DNA of 64,000 bases, taken from NCBI GenBank assembly GCA_038253135.1, contig JBBSHJ010000002.1, positions 14,510 through 78,509 on the forward strand, given 5' to 3'. Each line of letters begins with the position of its first letter. Position 1 is the first letter of the stretch. Below are positions 48,108-56,319 of this stretch, piece by piece. The DNA comes from JBBSHJ01 sp038253135 (GTDB lineage: Bacteria; Actinomycetota; Actinomycetes; Mycobacteriales; QHCD01). The notes beneath the pieces were generated by a model, which made no database searches, was not told the origin of the DNA, and worked only from the letters and a program-made list of their open reading frames with translations. The position numbers were made by a program, and so were the translations under genes.

Positions 48108-49742
48108 CTAATGTCCTCGCTCGCGGCCCGACGTGGAGGCGTCCGGGGTGCTCACCTGCACGCCGCGACGGGTACGCCGCCGGGGCGTGCCCGAGCGGGC
48201 CGCCCGCCGCGGTGCGTCCTCGGCCGGCCCGCTGGACGGCGTGGCGCGCTCGCCCTCGCGCGAGCCACGGCCGCGCCGCCCGGGTGTCCGGATGCGATCC
48301 CGGGCAGGTCCGCCGGTCCGCGCATCGCCGCCGTGCCGCCCGGTCTCGCCGAGGTCCTCGACCTTCTCGGCGTCGAGACCGGCTCGGGTGCGCTTGCTGC
48401 GCGGCAGCCGCCCGGTCGCGCCGGCGGGAATCCCGAGGTCGGCGTAGAGGTGGGGCGAGGTCGAATAGGTCTCCGCCGGATCGTCGAAATCGAGCCCGAG
48501 GGCGGCGTTGATCGCCTTCCAGCGCGGGATCTCGTCCCAGTCGATGAGCGCGACGGCGATGCCGGCGCCGCCGGCACGGCCGGTGCGGCCGATGCGGTGG
48601 ACGTAGATCTTCTCGTCCTCGGGGGTCTGGTAGTTGACCACGTGGGTCACACCGTCGATGTCGAGCCCGCGGGCCGCGACGTCGGTGGCGATGAGGACGT
48701 CAACCTTGCCCGAGCGGAAGGCCCGCAGCGCCTGCTCGCGGGCACCCTGGCCGAGGTCGCCGTGCACGGCGGCGGCCGCGAAGCCGCGATCCTCCAGGTC
48801 GTCGGCGACCTTGGCGGCGGTCCGCTTGGTGCGGCAGAAGACCAGCGTCAGGCCGCGGTCCTTGGCCTGCAGCACGCGGGCCAGGATCTCGACCTTGTCC
48901 ATGGCGTGGGCGCGGTAGACCAGCTGTCGGGTCTGCGGCACCGTGCTGCCCTCGTCGTTGCCGTGGGCGCGCACGTGCGTCGGCTGGCGCATGAACCGCC
49001 GTGCGAGGGCGACGATGGGTGCCGGCATGGTGGCCGAGAACAGCATGGTCTGGCGTTCGCCGGGGACCCGGGCCAGGATCCGCTCGATGTCCGGCAGGAA
49101 GCCCAGGTCGAGCATCTCATCGGCCTCGTCCAGCACCAGGACCGAGATCCGGTCCAGCCGCAGGTGGCCCTGCTGCAACAGGTCGAGCAGCCGGCCCGGC
49201 GTACCGACGACCACGTCGACGCCGCGGCGGAGCGATTCGATCTGCGGCTCGTAGGCGCGGCCGCCGTAGATCGACAGGCAGCGCGCGCCCAGCCGCCGGC
49301 CGGCGGCCTCGACGTCGCGGGTGACCTGCACGCAGAGCTCGCGGGTCGGTACGACGACGAGCGACTGCGGATGCGCGCCCTTGGACCTGTCGGGGGTGAT
49401 GCGCTGGAGCAGGGGTACGCCGAACCCGAGCGTCTTGCCGGTGCCGGTGCGCGCCTGGCCGATGAGGTCGCGGCCCGGCAGGGCGATCGGGAGCGTCAGC
49501 TCCTGGATCGCGAAGGTGCGGGTGATGCCGACATCAGCGAGGGCGGCCACGATCTCGGGGTCGACCTCGAACTCGGAGAAGAGCGGCGCGGTCTGCTCGA
49601 CCGGGGCCCGGGCGGCCAGGGGTTCGAACGTTTCGGGCCCGGTGGCCACATCGGTGCGGTGTTCGGTTTCGACGGCAGAGGTGACCTCGGCTGTCGTCGT
49701 GGTAGTCGTCGTGGGTGTAGTCGTGGTGGATGTTTCTGACAT
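48108..49742 (-). CDS. DEAD-box RNA helicase
   Basis: 544 residues from ATG 49742. The N-terminus is a Thr-rich stretch (TTTTPTTTTTTTAE), then the Q motif region (ITRTFAIQELTLPIAL), motif I ARTGTGKT (about residue 100), motif Ia PTRELC, motif II DEAD (about 206), motif III SAT, and in the second domain ATDVAARGLDIDGVTHVVNY and motif VI HRIGRTGR (about 384). The C-terminal ~130 residues are basic and low complexity (RTPGRRGRGSREG), probably RNA binding. RhlE-like helicases unwind rRNA or mRNA and help at low temperature. It is the first gene of the unit with the PQQ-like propeller. Confidence 0.95.
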   Translation of the reverse strand: MSETSTTTTPTTTTTTTAEVTSAVETEHRTDVATGPETFEPLAARAPVEQTAPLFSEFEVDPEIVAALADVGITRTFAIQELTLPIALPGRDLIGQARTGTGKTLGFGVPLLQRITPDRSKGAHPQSLVVVPTRELCVQVTRDVEAAGRRLGARCLSIYGGRAYEPQIESLRRGVDVVVGTPGRLLDLLQQGHLRLDRISVLVLDEADEMLDLGFLPDIERILARVPGERQTMLFSATMPAPIVALARRFMRQPTHVRAHGNDEGSTVPQTRQLVYRAHAMDKVEILARVLQAKDRGLTLVFCRTKRTAAKVADDLEDRGFAAAAVHGDLGQGAREQALRAFRSGKVDVLIATDVAARGLDIDGVTHVVNYQTPEDEKIYVHRIGRTGRAGGAGIAVALIDWDEIPRWKAINAALGLDFDDPAETYSTSPHLYADLGIPAGATGRLPRSKRTRAGLDAEKVEDLGETGRHGGDARTGGPARDRIRTPGRRGRGSREGERATPSSGPAEDAPRRAARSGTPRRRTRRGVQVSTPDASTSGRERGH

Positions 49743-49944
49743 GGAGTTGAGAAGCCCTTCGTCACGGACGCGCCGACGGCCTCGGTCAGGAGCGCTGGCG
49801 TTCAGTACCCGCCTCGGCCGATCCGGCCGGCGTCGGGACTGCGCACTCAGGTGGCGTCCGCGCACATAGTTGACGCGCAACCGCGTCACCCCCAGGGTAC
49901 CGCGCTGCGGCCGCGGCGTGCGCGGCGTGCGCGGCGGCCGGGCG

Positions 49945-49950
49945 TATCGT
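49945..49950 (+). promoter_or_regulatory. -10 box TATCGT before the ferritin-like gene
   Basis: TATCGT, then 8 nt, then ATG 49959; no ribosome site, so probably leaderless or nearly so. Confidence 0.45.
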
Positions 49951-49958
49951 TCGTCGCG

Positions 49959-50708
49959 ATGAGCGAGCAGCCGCCCCCTGAAACCGCCTGCGGCGGGTCC
50001 GAGCTGAGGCGATCAGGGTCGGTTACGGCGTCGCCCGACGAGCCGGAGGTCAGGGCCCGCCGGCCGTCCGATCCGCAGGCGGTCGTCGACCTGCTGGGGG
50101 TCCTTGCCTACGGGCAGCTCACCGCGTTCGACCGCCTCTCCAACGATGCCCGCTTCGCCCCCACCATCGAGACCAGGATCACCCTGGCGACGCTCGCCGC
50201 CGGCGAGGTCGAGCAGTTCCACCGGCTGCGCGCACACCTTTCGGGCATGGGCGTCGATCCCGGCGTGGCGATGGGACCGTTCATCCGGCCGATCGACGCC
50301 TATCACCAGTCGACCCGGCCCGGCACATGGTTGGAGAGCCTCGTCAAGGCCTACGTCGGAGACGGCATCGCCGCGGACTTCTACCGCGAGATCGCGGAGT
50401 ATCTCGATCCGGCGACCCGCGATCTGGTCCTGTCCGTGCTTGGGAATTCGGGGCCGGCCGACTTCGCGGTCCGCGAGGTCCGCGCGGCGATCAGCGCCGA
50501 CGGCCGGGTCGCCTCACGGCTTTCGCTGTGGGCTCGGCGGTTGGTGGGGGAGGCGCTGTCCCAGGCGCAACGGGTCTCCGGGGAGCGGCCGGCGCTGACC
50601 GCACTCGTCGTCGGCGGGTCGGGCGATCCGGCCGCGGTGAGCGATGTGTTCCGGCGCCTGACCGATGGTCACACCGCACGGATGCGCACCATCGGCCTGT
50701 CCAGCTGA
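49959..50708 (+). CDS. Ferritin-like fold protein
   Basis: 249 residues. After an unstructured 35-residue start, helices VVDLLGVLAYGQLTAFDRLSND, ITLATLAAGEVEQFHRLRAHL, SLVKAYVGDGIAADFYREIAEY and VLSVLGNSGPADFAVREVRAAI form a four-helix bundle like that of MiaE/ferritin-like proteins. The expected E..EQFH metal ligands are at helix 2 (GEVEQFH), but the ligands of other helices are not obvious. In actinobacteria this family sits next to the DEAD-box helicase and DUF3107 genes, as here. Function unknown. Confidence 0.85.
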   Translation: MSEQPPPETACGGSELRRSGSVTASPDEPEVRARRPSDPQAVVDLLGVLAYGQLTAFDRLSNDARFAPTIETRITLATLAAGEVEQFHRLRAHLSGMGVDPGVAMGPFIRPIDAYHQSTRPGTWLESLVKAYVGDGIAADFYREIAEYLDPATRDLVLSVLGNSGPADFAVREVRAAISADGRVASRLSLWARRLVGEALSQAQRVSGERPALTALVVGGSGDPAAVSDVFRRLTDGHTARMRTIGLSS

Positions 50709-50738
50709 GGCGAGCGCCCACACAACATCTATAGCCGG

Positions 50739-52127
50739 CTAAGCAAGCGTCCGACTTCGTCCGCAAATCGAGGCTATGGCCAGCATGCCGGCTCCGAGCG
50801 CGATCACCGCCGAGACCGCGGCCGCTCGCCTCAGCCCGCCCTGCGGGCCGAGGGACTCTAGCAGCGCGCCGTACGCCGCGACGCCGATCACCGAGCCGGT
50901 CTGGCGGGCGGCGGTGAGCACACCGCCGGCGATCCCCGCCCGGTTGTGTCCCAGGCCACTGAGCACGACGTCCGTCATGGCGGGTACGGCGACGCCCAGA
51001 CCCGACCCCAGCCCGATCATCGGTCCGACCAGGGCGGCGTACGTCGTGTGCGCGCCGACGAGGAGCAACCCCAGGCCCGAGAGCATGCTCAGCCCCGCGC
51101 CGATGGCGAGCGTGCCGGCCGACCCGACCATCCGGCTCAATCGGGCCGATGCGGCGTTCGAGAACAGCACCGCCAGCATCGCCGGCCCGAACGCCAGGCC
51201 GGCCGTCAAGACCGAGTAACCGGCCGCCCTCTGCAGGTGGATGCTCAGCACGAAGATGAGGCCGAAGAACACGACGTTCGCCAGGACGCCGTACGCCGTC
51301 GCGACCGAAACCGCACGCGAGCGGAAGATCCCGAGCGGCAGCATGGCGTCCTCGCGCCGCGCCTCGGCCGCCACGAAGCCGGCGCCGGCGAGCCCGGCCA
51401 GTCCCAGCCCGACGATGACGCCCGGGGACCCGAAGCCCGCGACCCCGCCCTGGACCAGCGCCGCCGCGAGCAGGCCGAGGGCGGCGAGCGCCGTGACCTG
51501 GCCGCACCAGTCGACCCGGCGGGCGACGGCGACCCGCATCGCCGGCACCGACCGGCGTACCAGCGCGGCCGCCACGACCCCGAGAGGCAGGTTGACGGCG
51601 AAGATCGCCCGCCAGCCGAACGCGGAGACCAGCACGCCGCCGGCCAGTGGCCCGGCGACGACGGCGGCGCTCGCGCTGGCCGCCCAGGTGCCGACGGCTC
51701 GGGACCGGGCGCCCGGCTCGGGGTAGGCGGCGCGCAACAGCGCGAGCGACGTCGGCGCGAGCGCGGCGGCGCCGATCCCTTGGAGTGCGCGGGCGGCGAT
51801 CAGCACGCCGAGGAAGGGAGCGAGCGCGCAGGCCACCGAGGCGGCGACGAAAACGGCGAGCCCACCCTGGAACACGCGGGCCGCGCCGCACCGGTCGCCG
51901 AGCGCGCCGGCGGTCAGGAGCAGGGCGGCGAACGCGACGGTGTACGCGTTGACCACCCACTGCAGGCCCGCGATCCCCGTGTGCAGCGACCGGCCGATGT
52001 CCGTGGTCGCGACGTTGACGATGCTGACGTCGAGCTGCACCATCCCGAAGCCGAGCGCGGCCGTGACGAGCGTGCGTCGAGGGCCGCTGGTCGGCGAGCG
52101 GCGCACGGTGGGTAGCCGGGCGGTCAC
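50739..52127 (-). CDS. MFS transporter, DHA2 (14-helix) drug-efflux family
   Basis: 462 residues from GTG 52127. It has about 14 membrane helices and the DHA2 signature FGMVQLDVSIVNVATTDIGRSL in helix 1, with WVVNAYTVAFAALLLTAGALGDR in helix 2 and the antiporter motif C-like stretch AGPLAGGVLVSAFGWRAIFAVNLPLG in helix 5. These pumps export drugs or small metabolites using the proton gradient. It is divergent from an ArsR regulator gene by 66 bp, with a nested palindrome that covers both -10 regions, so it is probably repressed until the substrate is present. Confidence 0.93.
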   Translation of the reverse strand: MTARLPTVRRSPTSGPRRTLVTAALGFGMVQLDVSIVNVATTDIGRSLHTGIAGLQWVVNAYTVAFAALLLTAGALGDRCGAARVFQGGLAVFVAASVACALAPFLGVLIAARALQGIGAAALAPTSLALLRAAYPEPGARSRAVGTWAASASAAVVAGPLAGGVLVSAFGWRAIFAVNLPLGVVAAALVRRSVPAMRVAVARRVDWCGQVTALAALGLLAAALVQGGVAGFGSPGVIVGLGLAGLAGAGFVAAEARREDAMLPLGIFRSRAVSVATAYGVLANVVFFGLIFVLSIHLQRAAGYSVLTAGLAFGPAMLAVLFSNAASARLSRMVGSAGTLAIGAGLSMLSGLGLLLVGAHTTYAALVGPMIGLGSGLGVAVPAMTDVVLSGLGHNRAGIAGGVLTAARQTGSVIGVAAYGALLESLGPQGGLRRAAAVSAVIALGAGMLAIASICGRSRTLA

Positions 52128-52138
52128 GGAGATCGACG

Positions 52139-52184
52139 GTAGGTCCGAAACGCTTCGAGACCCGTCGAAGCGTCACCGACCTAC
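52139..52184. promoter_or_regulatory. Nested palindromic operator between the MFS and ArsR genes
   Basis: Two concentric inverted repeats: outer arms gtaggtc (52139-52145) and gacctac (52178-52184), inner arms acgcttcga (52150-52158) and tcgaagcgt (52165-52173), with equal 4-nt gaps. The outer arms overlap TACCGT (minus, 52136-52141) and TACGCT (plus, 52182-52187), the -10 boxes of the two genes. Inner 9-bp arms spaced by 6 fit a dimeric ArsR-type regulator. Confidence 0.8.
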
Positions 52185-52187
52185 GCT
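52182..52187 (+). promoter_or_regulatory. -10 box TACGCT, leaderless start of the ArsR gene
   Basis: TACGCT, then 6 nt (ggcgcc), then ATG 52194. It is part of the outer arm of the operator. Confidence 0.5.
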
Positions 52188-52193
52188 GGCGCC

Positions 52194-52970
52194 ATGAGCG
52201 CATGGACCGACGACACGCGGCCCGCCAACCCGCCCGCGGCGATCAACGGCGATGCCGACCTCGCAGCGATCGGGCGCGTTTTGGCCGATCCGGGTCGCGG
52301 CCGGATGTTGCTCGCGCTCGGCGACGGGCGGGCCCTGCCGGCGAGCCGATTGGCCGCGGAGGCGGGCGTCAGCGCCGCGACCGCGTCCAGCCATCTCGCC
52401 CGGCTCACCGACGCCGGCCTGCTCGCAGTCGAGCCGCACGGGCGGTTCCGCTATTACCGGCTCGCCGGGCCCGAGGTCGGGCAGCTGCTCGAGACGATCG
52501 CACTGCTCGCGCCGGCCACCCCGGTCCGCTCGCTCCGCCAGGGCACGCAGGCCGCGGCGATCCGCGCGGCCCGGACCTGCTATGACCACCTGGCCGGCCG
52601 GCTCGGTGTCGAGGTCATGGCCGCGCTGCTGGACGCGGGTCATCTAGCCGGCGGCGGCGGTCGCCATGACCCGGATGGATCGGATCCGCGCGCCGGGCAC
52701 GGGCATGAGGTGGATTACCGCGTCACGGATTCGGGTCGCGCATTCTTCGCCGAGCTGCAGGTCCCCGTTGCGCGCAAACCGCTGCGCTACTGCATCGACT
52801 GGACCGAGCAGCGGCACCACCTCTCCGGCGCGCTCGGCCGAGCGTTGCTGGCCCGCTTGATCGAGCTGGGTTGGGTACGCCGGGCGCCCGCGTCACGGGC
52901 GGTGCGGCTCACAGACGACGGACGTCGCGGGCTGCTCGACGTGCTCGACGTACGGCTGACTAGCCGGTGA
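52194..52970 (+). CDS. ArsR family transcriptional regulator
   Basis: 258 residues. The winged-helix domain is at the N-terminus: IGRVLADPGRGRMLLAL, LPASRLAAEAGVSAATASSHLARLTDAGLLAVEPHGRFRYYRLAG. The remaining 150 residues form an all-helical ligand domain ending in RLIELGWVRRAPASRAVRLTDDGRRGLLDVLDVRL. This two-domain form differs from the short metal-binding ArsR/SmtB proteins and has no Cys metal motif; it resembles regulators that control drug efflux. Divergent from the MFS gene, with a shared operator. Its end overlaps the end of the DUF3107 gene by 11 nt. Confidence 0.9.
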   Translation: MSAWTDDTRPANPPAAINGDADLAAIGRVLADPGRGRMLLALGDGRALPASRLAAEAGVSAATASSHLARLTDAGLLAVEPHGRFRYYRLAGPEVGQLLETIALLAPATPVRSLRQGTQAAAIRAARTCYDHLAGRLGVEVMAALLDAGHLAGGGGRHDPDGSDPRAGHGHEVDYRVTDSGRAFFAELQVPVARKPLRYCIDWTEQRHHLSGALGRALLARLIELGWVRRAPASRAVRLTDDGRRGLLDVLDVRLTSR

Positions 52971-53196
52971 CGAAACCGACCCGACGGCTCTCCGCCTCGG
53001 CGATCTCGACGTAGGCGACCTTCGCGGTCGGCACCAGCACGCGCCGCCCCTTCTCGTCGACGAGGGCGAGCACGTCGCCGCTCTTGCTGGAGCCGGTCAG
53101 CGCCTCACGCACCGCTTGCTCGACCTCGTCCGGGGTCTGATCGGACTCGATCGTGAGCTCTCGCGGCGAATTCTCGACGCCGATCTTGACCTCCAC
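52960..53196 (-). CDS. DUF3107 family protein
   Basis: 78 residues from GTG 53196 with GGAGG 8 nt upstream. It starts VEVKIGVENSPRELTIESDQ and ends YVEIAEAESRRVGFVTG, the conserved ends of DUF3107, an actinobacterial family of about 75 residues with an ATP-binding-subunit-like label that lacks support. Usually located near a DEAD-box helicase and ferritin-like gene, as here, but the MFS/ArsR pair has been inserted between them. Function unknown. Confidence 0.93.
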   Translation of the reverse strand: MEVKIGVENSPRELTIESDQTPDEVEQAVREALTGSSKSGDVLALVDEKGRRVLVPTAKVAYVEIAEAESRRVGFVTG

Positions 53197-53296
53197 CGCA
53201 TACCCTCCAGCTCAGGCTTTCACTGTCCGTCTGAATAATAGCCGCCGGCCCGCGCCCGCCGGGACGCCGTGCGCGGAGGGCGAACACCGGCGAGTG

Positions 53297-54208
53297 TCAG
53301 CTCGGCAGCGGCGCGCGGTCGGTCAGCGTCGCCGCGTGCAGATCACCCAGATCGTCGACGCGGTCGAGGACGTCGGGTGCGGTGAAGGACGGCCGGCCGC
53401 CGCGCTCCACCTCCTCCCACGTCAATGGTGCGGACGCGGTCGGCGTGGCCCGGGCCCGCAACGAGTAGACCGACACCGTGGTCTTTGCCGCGTTGTTCTT
53501 GCTCCAGTCGATGAAGACCTTGCCGGGGCGCAGTTTCTTCGCCATCGCCGAGACGATCAGCCTCGGATGCTCGGCCGCGAGCCGGTCGGCCACCCGCTTC
53601 GCGTAGCTCGACGTCGCGCCGCCGGGCGCCTCCTCGATCGGGATCGAGAGCTGCATCCCCTTGGAGCCGCTGGTCTTCGGGTAGGCCGTGAGCCCGCCCA
53701 CCGCGAGCGCCTCGCGCAGCAGTACCGCGACCTCGCAGCACTGCTCGATCGTCGCCGGCGGCCCGGGGTCGAGATCGAAGACCAGCAGGTCGGCGCCGTG
53801 CGCCCCGCCGCGGGGGCCGATCGCCCACTGCGGGGTGTGCAGTTCGAGGGCGGCGAGGTTGGCCAGCCACACCAGCGTCGGCAGGTCCTGCACCACGACG
53901 AAATCGATGGTCTCGCGGTCCATGGTGCTGCCCGGGACCGGCAGGGTCACCGTCCGCACCCAGTCCGGTGTGTGCGACGGCGCATTCTTCTCGAAGAAAT
54001 GGTGACCCTCGACGCCATTCGGATAGCGCTTGACCGTCAGCGGGCGGGCGGCCAGATGAGGCAACAGCACCGGCGCGATGCGGGTGTAATAGTCGATGAC
54101 CTCGCCCTTGGTAAAGCCGGTTTCGGGATAGAGCACCTTTTCGACATTCGTCAGCTTCAGCTGCCGGTCCCCGACCTTGACCCGGACGGATGTCGATTCC
54201 TTGGCCAC
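53297..54208 (-). CDS. ligD: LigD-type polymerase/primase domain protein (NHEJ)
   Basis: 303 residues from GTG 54208 (GAGAGGGGG upstream). It contains the LigD-Pol (AEP primase) fold: LTNVEKVLYPETGFTKGEVIDYY, RYPNGVEGHHFFEKNAPSHTPDWV, the catalytic DLLVFDLDPGPP and YPKTSGSKGMQLSIPI, and KVFIDWSKNN with the third carboxylate. It fills in or extends DNA or RNA ends during end joining. The ligase is a separate gene immediately upstream, and Ku is divergent. No nuclease domain is present in any of the three. Confidence 0.93.
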   Translation of the reverse strand: MAKESTSVRVKVGDRQLKLTNVEKVLYPETGFTKGEVIDYYTRIAPVLLPHLAARPLTVKRYPNGVEGHHFFEKNAPSHTPDWVRTVTLPVPGSTMDRETIDFVVVQDLPTLVWLANLAALELHTPQWAIGPRGGAHGADLLVFDLDPGPPATIEQCCEVAVLLREALAVGGLTAYPKTSGSKGMQLSIPIEEAPGGATSSYAKRVADRLAAEHPRLIVSAMAKKLRPGKVFIDWSKNNAAKTTVSVYSLRARATPTASAPLTWEEVERGGRPSFTAPDVLDRVDDLGDLHAATLTDRAPLPS

Positions 54209-54224
54209 GATGTCCCCCTCTCTT

Positions 54225-55166
54225 TCAGGCTTGGTCTTCCCGCACCACGTCGCGCGGGTCCTTGTCGTCGCGTACGCCGCGGAAGGTCGGGTGCCGCAAC
54301 CGGTGGGTCGGCGTCCACTCGACGTACTGCACATCCACGACCACAGCCGGCGCGCACCACTGCACGTTGGCCAGCTCGGCTCGAGTCATCTCCCCGGAGA
54401 ACGGGCAAACCTCCTGCTCCAGGGGACCAACCAGCCGTTGTAGCCGGCCCAGCATCGCGTCGGTAAATCCCGTCCCGACCTGCCCGGCGTACCGCAGCGC
54501 CCCGTCCCCGCCGTGGTAGCCGATCGACAACGACCCGATCCGGCCGGTGCGCCCGCCCCCGCCGCGCTCGTAGCCGCCGACCACGAACGCCTGCCGTCGG
54601 GTGAGGCGGGACTTCACCCACTCCGGGCTCCGCACACCCGGCCGGTATCCCGACGTCAACCGCTTGGCGACGACACCCTCCAGGCCCTGCGCCTTGCTGG
54701 CGCCCATCGTCGCGGGCCCGTCGTCGAGACTCGGTGGCACGGCCCACGACGGGCCGTCCAGGCCCAGGCGCTCGAGCGTCCTGCGCCGCTCGGTGTACGG
54801 CCGCTTGGTGAGATCGACGCCGTACAGCCGGACGACGTCGAAGATCAGGTAGGTCACGGGCGTCCCGGCGGCGAGCCGGCGCGCCTTCTCGGCGCTGCGG
54901 CAGTGCATCCGGGGCTGCAGCGCGGCGAAGCTCGGCCGGCCGTCGGCGAAGGCCACGATCTCGCCGTCGAGCAGCGCGTCGGGACACGCGTCGGCGAGCC
55001 CCCAGAGTTCGGGGTACGCCGCGGTGATCGGCCGCTCCGTGCGGCTGGTCATCTGCATCCCGTCGGTGGTGAGATCGGCCACCGCGCGCACGCCGTCCCA
55101 TTTGAACTCGAAGGCCCAGCCGTCCCCGGTCGGCAGCGTGCCGGCGGTGGCGAGCATCGGCTTCAC
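54225..55166 (-). CDS. ATP-dependent DNA ligase (LigC/LigD-type)
   Basis: 313 residues. Ligase motif I is FEFKWDGVRA with the adenylated lysine (about residue 22); SRTERPIT, LDGEIVAF (motif III/IIIa region), YLIFDVVRLYG, GVVAKRLTSGYRPG (motif IV: EGVVAK) and WVKSRLTRRQ (motif V: VKSR) follow, then an OB-fold. It seals nicks and breaks in end joining. Start ATG 55166. It lies 16 nt upstream of the polymerase gene on the same strand, forming an operon. The protein has only catalytic and OB domains. Confidence 0.94.
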   Translation of the reverse strand: MKPMLATAGTLPTGDGWAFEFKWDGVRAVADLTTDGMQMTSRTERPITAAYPELWGLADACPDALLDGEIVAFADGRPSFAALQPRMHCRSAEKARRLAAGTPVTYLIFDVVRLYGVDLTKRPYTERRRTLERLGLDGPSWAVPPSLDDGPATMGASKAQGLEGVVAKRLTSGYRPGVRSPEWVKSRLTRRQAFVVGGYERGGGGRTGRIGSLSIGYHGGDGALRYAGQVGTGFTDAMLGRLQRLVGPLEQEVCPFSGEMTRAELANVQWCAPAVVVDVQYVEWTPTHRLRHPTFRGVRDDKDPRDVVREDQA

Positions 55167-55262
55167 ACGCCCATCCTGCCCATGACCGGCCGGTCAAGGC
55201 ACCCAGGTATCGGACTAACAGACCGGCGGGACAAAATCCGGTGCGGATGGGACGCTTGGGCA

Positions 55263-56285
55263 ATGCGAGCCATTTGGAAGGGTGCGGTCTCGTTCGGCCT
55301 GGTCAGCATCCCGGTGCGGCTGTACTCCGCCACGGAGGAGCGCGACGTCGCGTTTCACCAGGTGCACCGGGAAGACGCGGGCCGGATCCGATACAAGCGG
55401 GTCTGCTCGATCGATGGCGAGGAGGTGCCCTACGCGGACATCGCCAAGGGTTATGAGCTGCCGAGCGGGGACACTGTTGTCATCACGGACGACGACCTGG
55501 CCGACCTGCCGCTGTCGACGAGCCGCGAGGTCGATGTGCTCGCGTTCGTGCCGCTGGAGCAGGTGGACCCGATCTATTTCGCCAAGAGTTACTACCTCGA
55601 GCCCGACAACAACGCGGCCAAGCCCTATGTCCTGCTGCGGGATGCGCTCGAGCAGTCCGGCCGGGTCGCGCTGGTCAAGGTTGCGTTGCGCCAACGCGAG
55701 GCGCTGGCCACCCTTCGGACCCGCGACGGCGTCCTCGTGCTCGAGACGATGGTGTGGCCGGACGAGGTCCGTGCTCCGGAGTTCGGCTTCCTCGACGAGG
55801 ACGTGACGGTCCGCCCGGCCGAGCTCTCGATGGCCGAGTCGCTGATCGAGAGCATGACCGGCGACTTCGCGCCCGAGGATTACAAGGACGACTACCGCGA
55901 GGCGCTGCAGGCGGTCATCGATGCCAAGGTCGAGGGCCGTGAGGTGGTCGCCGCCGAGGAGGCGGAGGAGACCGGTGCGGGTGACGTCGTCGACCTGATG
56001 GCCGCTCTGCGGCGCAGTGTCAACGACGCGAAGCGGCGCCGGGGCGAGGCCGTCGACGACCAGGACAACACCGACGAGGACGACGCCGCAGGCGCACCGG
56101 CCGCCAAGCGGTCCTCGCCTGGCGCCCGGAAGGCGCCGGCGAAGAAGACCGCGAAGAAGGCGGCCAAGAAGCCGCCGGCGAAGAAGGCCGCCCAGGACAA
56201 GAATCCGGCCGCCAAACAGGCTGCGGCCAAGCGGGCAACTCCGCGCAAACGTTCGGCCGCCAAGGCCGAACGCAAGAGCGCCTGA
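55263..56285 (+). CDS. ku: Non-homologous end-joining protein Ku
   Basis: 340 residues from ATG 55263. Core (1-260): MRAIWKGAVSFGLVSIPVRLY, FHQVHREDAGRIRYKRVCSIDGEEV, DPIYFAKSYYLEPD, LVLETMVWPDEVR and EDYKDDYREALQAVIDAKVEG, the bacterial Ku fold that rings broken DNA ends and recruits LigD. The last ~70 residues are Lys/Ala/Pro-rich repeats (KKTAKKAAKKPPAKKAA), the histone-H1-like tail seen in some actinobacterial Ku proteins that adds DNA binding. Divergent from the ligase-polymerase operon across 96 bp, so the pathway is grouped. Confidence 0.97.
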   Translation: MRAIWKGAVSFGLVSIPVRLYSATEERDVAFHQVHREDAGRIRYKRVCSIDGEEVPYADIAKGYELPSGDTVVITDDDLADLPLSTSREVDVLAFVPLEQVDPIYFAKSYYLEPDNNAAKPYVLLRDALEQSGRVALVKVALRQREALATLRTRDGVLVLETMVWPDEVRAPEFGFLDEDVTVRPAELSMAESLIESMTGDFAPEDYKDDYREALQAVIDAKVEGREVVAAEEAEETGAGDVVDLMAALRRSVNDAKRRRGEAVDDQDNTDEDDAAGAPAAKRSSPGARKAPAKKTAKKAAKKPPAKKAAQDKNPAAKQAAAKRATPRKRSAAKAERKSA

Positions 56286-56307
56286 CCTGCCGGGCGTCGC
56301 GACGTCG

Positions 56308-56313
56308 TACCGT
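56308..56313 (+). promoter_or_regulatory. -10 box TACCGT, leaderless start of the hydrolase gene
   Basis: TACCGT, then 6 nt (catccc), then ATG 56320; identical in layout to the box at 44200. Confidence 0.5.
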
Positions 56314-56319
56314 CATCCC

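Noticed and set aside
49623..49640. tRNA T-arm-like string ggttcgaa
   Set aside because: It lies inside the helicase coding region and no cloverleaf can be built around it.
46473..49739. A 1088-residue open frame on the plus strand
   Set aside because: It runs antisense across the PQQ-like and DEAD-box genes, has no motif, and is explained by the high GC content.
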